Assembly: GCA_018398585.1 (NCBI GenBank)
Contig: JAGTTD010000005.1
Span: forward strand, 6,751,355 to 6,815,354
DNA length: 64,000 nt
Reading direction: 5' to 3'
DNA from: Simmondsia chinensis
Lineage: Eukaryota > Streptophyta > Magnoliopsida > Caryophyllales > Simmondsiaceae
Position 1 is the first letter of the stretch; every line of letters begins with the position of its first letter. The notes under the pieces were generated by a model. It ran no database searches and was not told where the DNA came from. It worked only from the letters and a program-made list of their open reading frames with translations. This document shows, piece by piece, positions 61,601 through 64,000 of the stretch. Position numbers and translations under genes: made by a program.

Positions 61601-63031
61601 AGATCATGCAGCCCTGAATTGGCAAAAGAGGTAAATAGAAAAACAAAGCATGATCAAACTTTCAAGCAAACCATAACATAAGCCAAGTTGATAAAGAAAG
61701 GGAGGCAACACTTTAATTTCCACTACATATTGCATATTAGAAGGCAGATCACAATCAAAAAAGGGGCAAAGAAAGATAAGTCATTGTCAAAAAAGATGTG
61801 GAAAACAAAAGTACAGAGATGCAGCATACACCAACAACAAAATCCCAGTGCCTAACAAAGATGCAACATGATGTTCTTAAATCATCCCAGCTCTTTATCC
61901 AAATAGACAAAACCAGAGTGAAACATGCCATATGCTTGGATCCACTATAGTACTAGTGTTCTATTCCAAGGTCAAGCATTGGAATACAGCTAGAAGAAAA
62001 AAAAATTTCTGTTAGTCCATGCTGTGACAAGCTCGTTTGCAGAATATTTCTATAAGAGATAAAGTACTCTCTAGGATAGGGGTATTCTCTCAGCCAGGTC
62101 GATGCAGCCTGTATCTCGCCAAGCACACTATTTAAACAGCAAAATAGGGTTGTAGACTTAAAACCTGTTACTCTTAGCTCTATGTTTACACAGTCTTCGT
62201 CCAATCTTCCATCAAAAATTAAACAAATAGAGGTGAAAACTCACAAGGAAGATAACCCATGGATCAGTTAGAAGTCATGAGTACAGCCTTTAATAGGTGA
62301 TAATTATACTCCAAGTCAACAATTGTTCTAGATATTTACCGGAAGATAACTCACAAGGAAGACAACTCATGGATCAGTTAGAAGTCCTGAGTACAGCCTT
62401 AATAGGAGATGATTATACTCCACGTCAACAATTGTTCTAGATATTTACCCGGGATAGAGAAACAGGAGTCGGTACCTTGTCTAAGACAAAGTGAATCATT
62501 CACACAAGACAACCAAACAAAAAGCTTTAAAAAAATGCAACGTTTAATGTTTCACGATGCAAAAGATCCATTCTAATTGTATGCACAAATTTCAAAAAGA
62601 TACAGAAACATGCACAAGTAAAAAATCATCCATTGCACACAATTTTTAACGCTATCTTTAGGGGGATATATCCCCATTTGCCCAAAAGGTGAGATGCTTT
62701 TGAGTAAAACGTATCAGAAGCATCCTATCTTCATTTATTTATTAGACAGTCATCAAGTGAGAGAATATCAGCAGAACCATGTTACCTGTAGTATTTGCTT
62801 CTTGCTTGAAAGAAGTTCCTCAAGCCTGGAAATTTGTTCCGTCAAGGATTTACTCTCATTAACAAACTTGTTCCTCTGATTACATCAGAATAAAAATTAT
62901 TTTATGTAGTAAAAAGCATCAAAGCTTAAGTCTTGAATTGTGAAAAAACTTGTAATGCACCTCAAGAACAGTTAGCTTTCTCAAATTTATATCCAATATA
63001 GCTTCAGCTTGTTTCTGAGATATATTGTACT
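55615..63031 (-). CDS. GYRA: Organelle-type DNA gyrase subunit A, C-terminal part
   Basis: Twelve exons in order: 62961-63031, 62786-62875, 60986-61111, 60716-60873, 59863-59944, 59600-59764, 59389-59490, 58079-58212, 56912-57032, 56753-56807, 56568-56667 and 55615-55744. All phases agree; 443 residues to the stop. Earlier exons, with the transit peptide, winged helix and catalytic Tyr, lie right of the window. The first exon is the end of the coiled-coil (ISQKQAEAILDINLRKLTVL). Then comes the six-bladed beta-pinwheel that wraps DNA, starting with the GyrA box QRRGTIG and followed by blade repeats such as LVMLTADGYIKKVSL and VILVSQSGTVNRIKVRDISI. The tail is acidic (EDENEEAQVDADREEEALVQ). Family knowledge: with GyrB it introduces negative supercoils in plastid and mitochondrial DNA and is the target of quinolone drugs. 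Confidence 0.94.
57085..57470. repeat. Dispersed repeat, loosely family B
   Basis: Contains CATTTTCCATCC, GGAAAACCTTTTCCATTAATC, AACTTCAAGTGGATCAAAC and GGAAAATGTTTTCCATTC. It shares the GGAAAATGTTTTCC motif with 32960-33200. GYRA intron. Confidence 0.35.
57738..57815 (+). other. tRNA-like sequence (degenerate tRNA or SINE head)
   Basis: Box-A-like TGGTTCAGCGGT (57741-57752) and box-B-like GAGTTCAAATCC (57793-57804) are 40 nt apart. The acceptor arms do not pair and no clean anticodon arm forms, so it is not a functional tRNA. It lies in a GYRA intron. Confidence 0.35.
61828..61858 (-). mobile_element. 31 bp micro-insertion: SINE 3' end only, with target duplication
   Basis: The minus strand reads TTAGGCACTGGGATTTTG then TTG-type repeats. 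Flanks AGATGCAGCAT (61817-61827) and AGATGCAACAT (61859-61869) differ at one base. GYRA intron. Confidence 0.7.
62240..62451. repeat. ~110 bp tandem duplication in a GYRA intron
   Basis: CTCACAAGGAAGA.AAC.CATG through TTGTTCTAGATATTTACC occurs at 62240-62349 and again at 62350-62451, with about eight differences. Confidence 0.9.
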
Positions 63032-64000
63032 CTGCATTAAAGAAAATGGAGCGAGACAAATTTGTCAAGGGAATTAAGCATCTGCAGACAGTAATCCAAT
63101 AAAAAAAAAAACTCAAACATCTGTACCCCAACTACATTAAGATAGTCTTGCTTGAATCAGGATTATTCATGCAACATTTAGTGCACTCATCAGTAAAAGC
63201 AATAATGCATTTAAGTGTCGTTAAGCCTTATAGGCACAGCTGCACAAGGTCCGGTTGCAAACAGTTTTCAAATGTAATACAGCCAGGAAGTTGAGTTCCT
63301 ACAAATCTACATAACAATCTAAAAAGCGACTTACCCAAAAAACAATCTAAACAGCAACAAAACACCCAACTAAAAAGAAATGGTCATCATCCTCACTGTT
63401 AATCCCACAAAAGCTTTTTCTACGTGCGTCTTCATTGCACTAGCGGATAAGGTAGGCTCTTAGGGACTAGCGTGAGACGAAGCTATAGTATGAACTGTGG
63501 ACTACCAACCCAGAAAATGGATGTTTAAATCAGATTCCTCAATGGAAAATTTGATTTTCTCACAACATGATCTTTACGAATCTAGTTCCTATTTTATTAG
63601 ACAACAGTCAAAAGAGCCAGATGTCAAAGACACACTCATTAACATCATTCATTCAAAGTACATTAACAGCAACAGGGGTGATCCATCACTTCCAAGTATT
63701 TATGCAGTTATCTAGTTCAATAATCTTTGCTTTGTAAAAGCAATTGGAACAACAAAGAAAACCTCAAATCAATTATTAATAAGCAAAGATGAGGAAGCTT
63801 CACCCTTTTCCATAGCTCAGTTACTCAACAGAATTAAAAAAAGGGTTATTATAATGGGTGCCAAACTGGCACCCATTAACGCAACAAAATCAAGTGAAAA
63901 GGGGGAAATAAGGAAAGGAAAATGAGAAAATTAAGGAAAGAAGCTTTAATGATTTATGGAGTGATTTTTGTAATTAACAAAAATAAACTTTTCTTTCCTA
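63032..64000. other. GYRA intron, no exon recognised
   Basis: Upstream of the first visible GYRA exon. I found no further gyrase coding sequence, so the intron is probably longer than the remaining window. Confidence 0.5.

Noticed and set aside
1..64000. CRISPR arrays, defence systems, prophage or operon-like clusters
   Set aside because: The window is plant nuclear DNA. The regular repeats present are microsatellites, tandem intron duplications and transposon parts.

Overview
The window is nuclear DNA from a flowering plant. The genes are intron-rich with GT-AG introns, the intergenic DNA is AT-rich, and transposons of most plant classes are present. One of the protein genes encodes an organelle-type DNA gyrase A. 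The species cannot be fixed from the sequence; a dicot or magnoliid is likely.

Layout. 27-10289 (+): last 12 exons of a DHX36-type DExH RNA helicase (DExH1-like). 10290-18049: 3' UTR, then repeats, including a 3.06 kb non-autonomous copia-type LTR element on the minus strand. 18050-27638 (-): a broken cycling Dof factor (CDF) gene. Its Dof finger has an in-frame stop, its second exon is split by an Ale-like copia element (18575-23420), and its intron holds a LINE-like insertion and a SINE. 27639-32105: fold-back elements, a diverged ~750 bp direct duplication of simple TGACCCAA-like sequence, and a truncated L1. 32193-39604 (-): complete NUFIP1-like gene (8 exons, 671 aa), with tRNA-Ile(AAU) just upstream. 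42101-45271 (+): second copy of the same non-autonomous LTR family, with a perfect 5 bp target duplication. 46188-53116 (+): complete VPS36 (8 exons, 444 aa). 55615-63031 (-): last 12 exons of GYRA, continuing beyond the window.

The genes have unrelated jobs: RNA/G4 unwinding, box C/D snoRNP assembly, ESCRT-II sorting and organelle DNA supercoiling. They do not form a cluster.

The most striking content is a SINE family of about 250 bp. Its head is a nearly complete 5S rRNA sequence, its 3' body resembles the conserved angio-domain of plant SINEs, and its tail is (TTG)n. There are full copies, headless copies that begin at the 5S/body junction, and three micro-insertions of only 31-45 bp consisting of the SINE 3' end between target-site duplications. 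No defence system, CRISPR array or gene cluster was seen.
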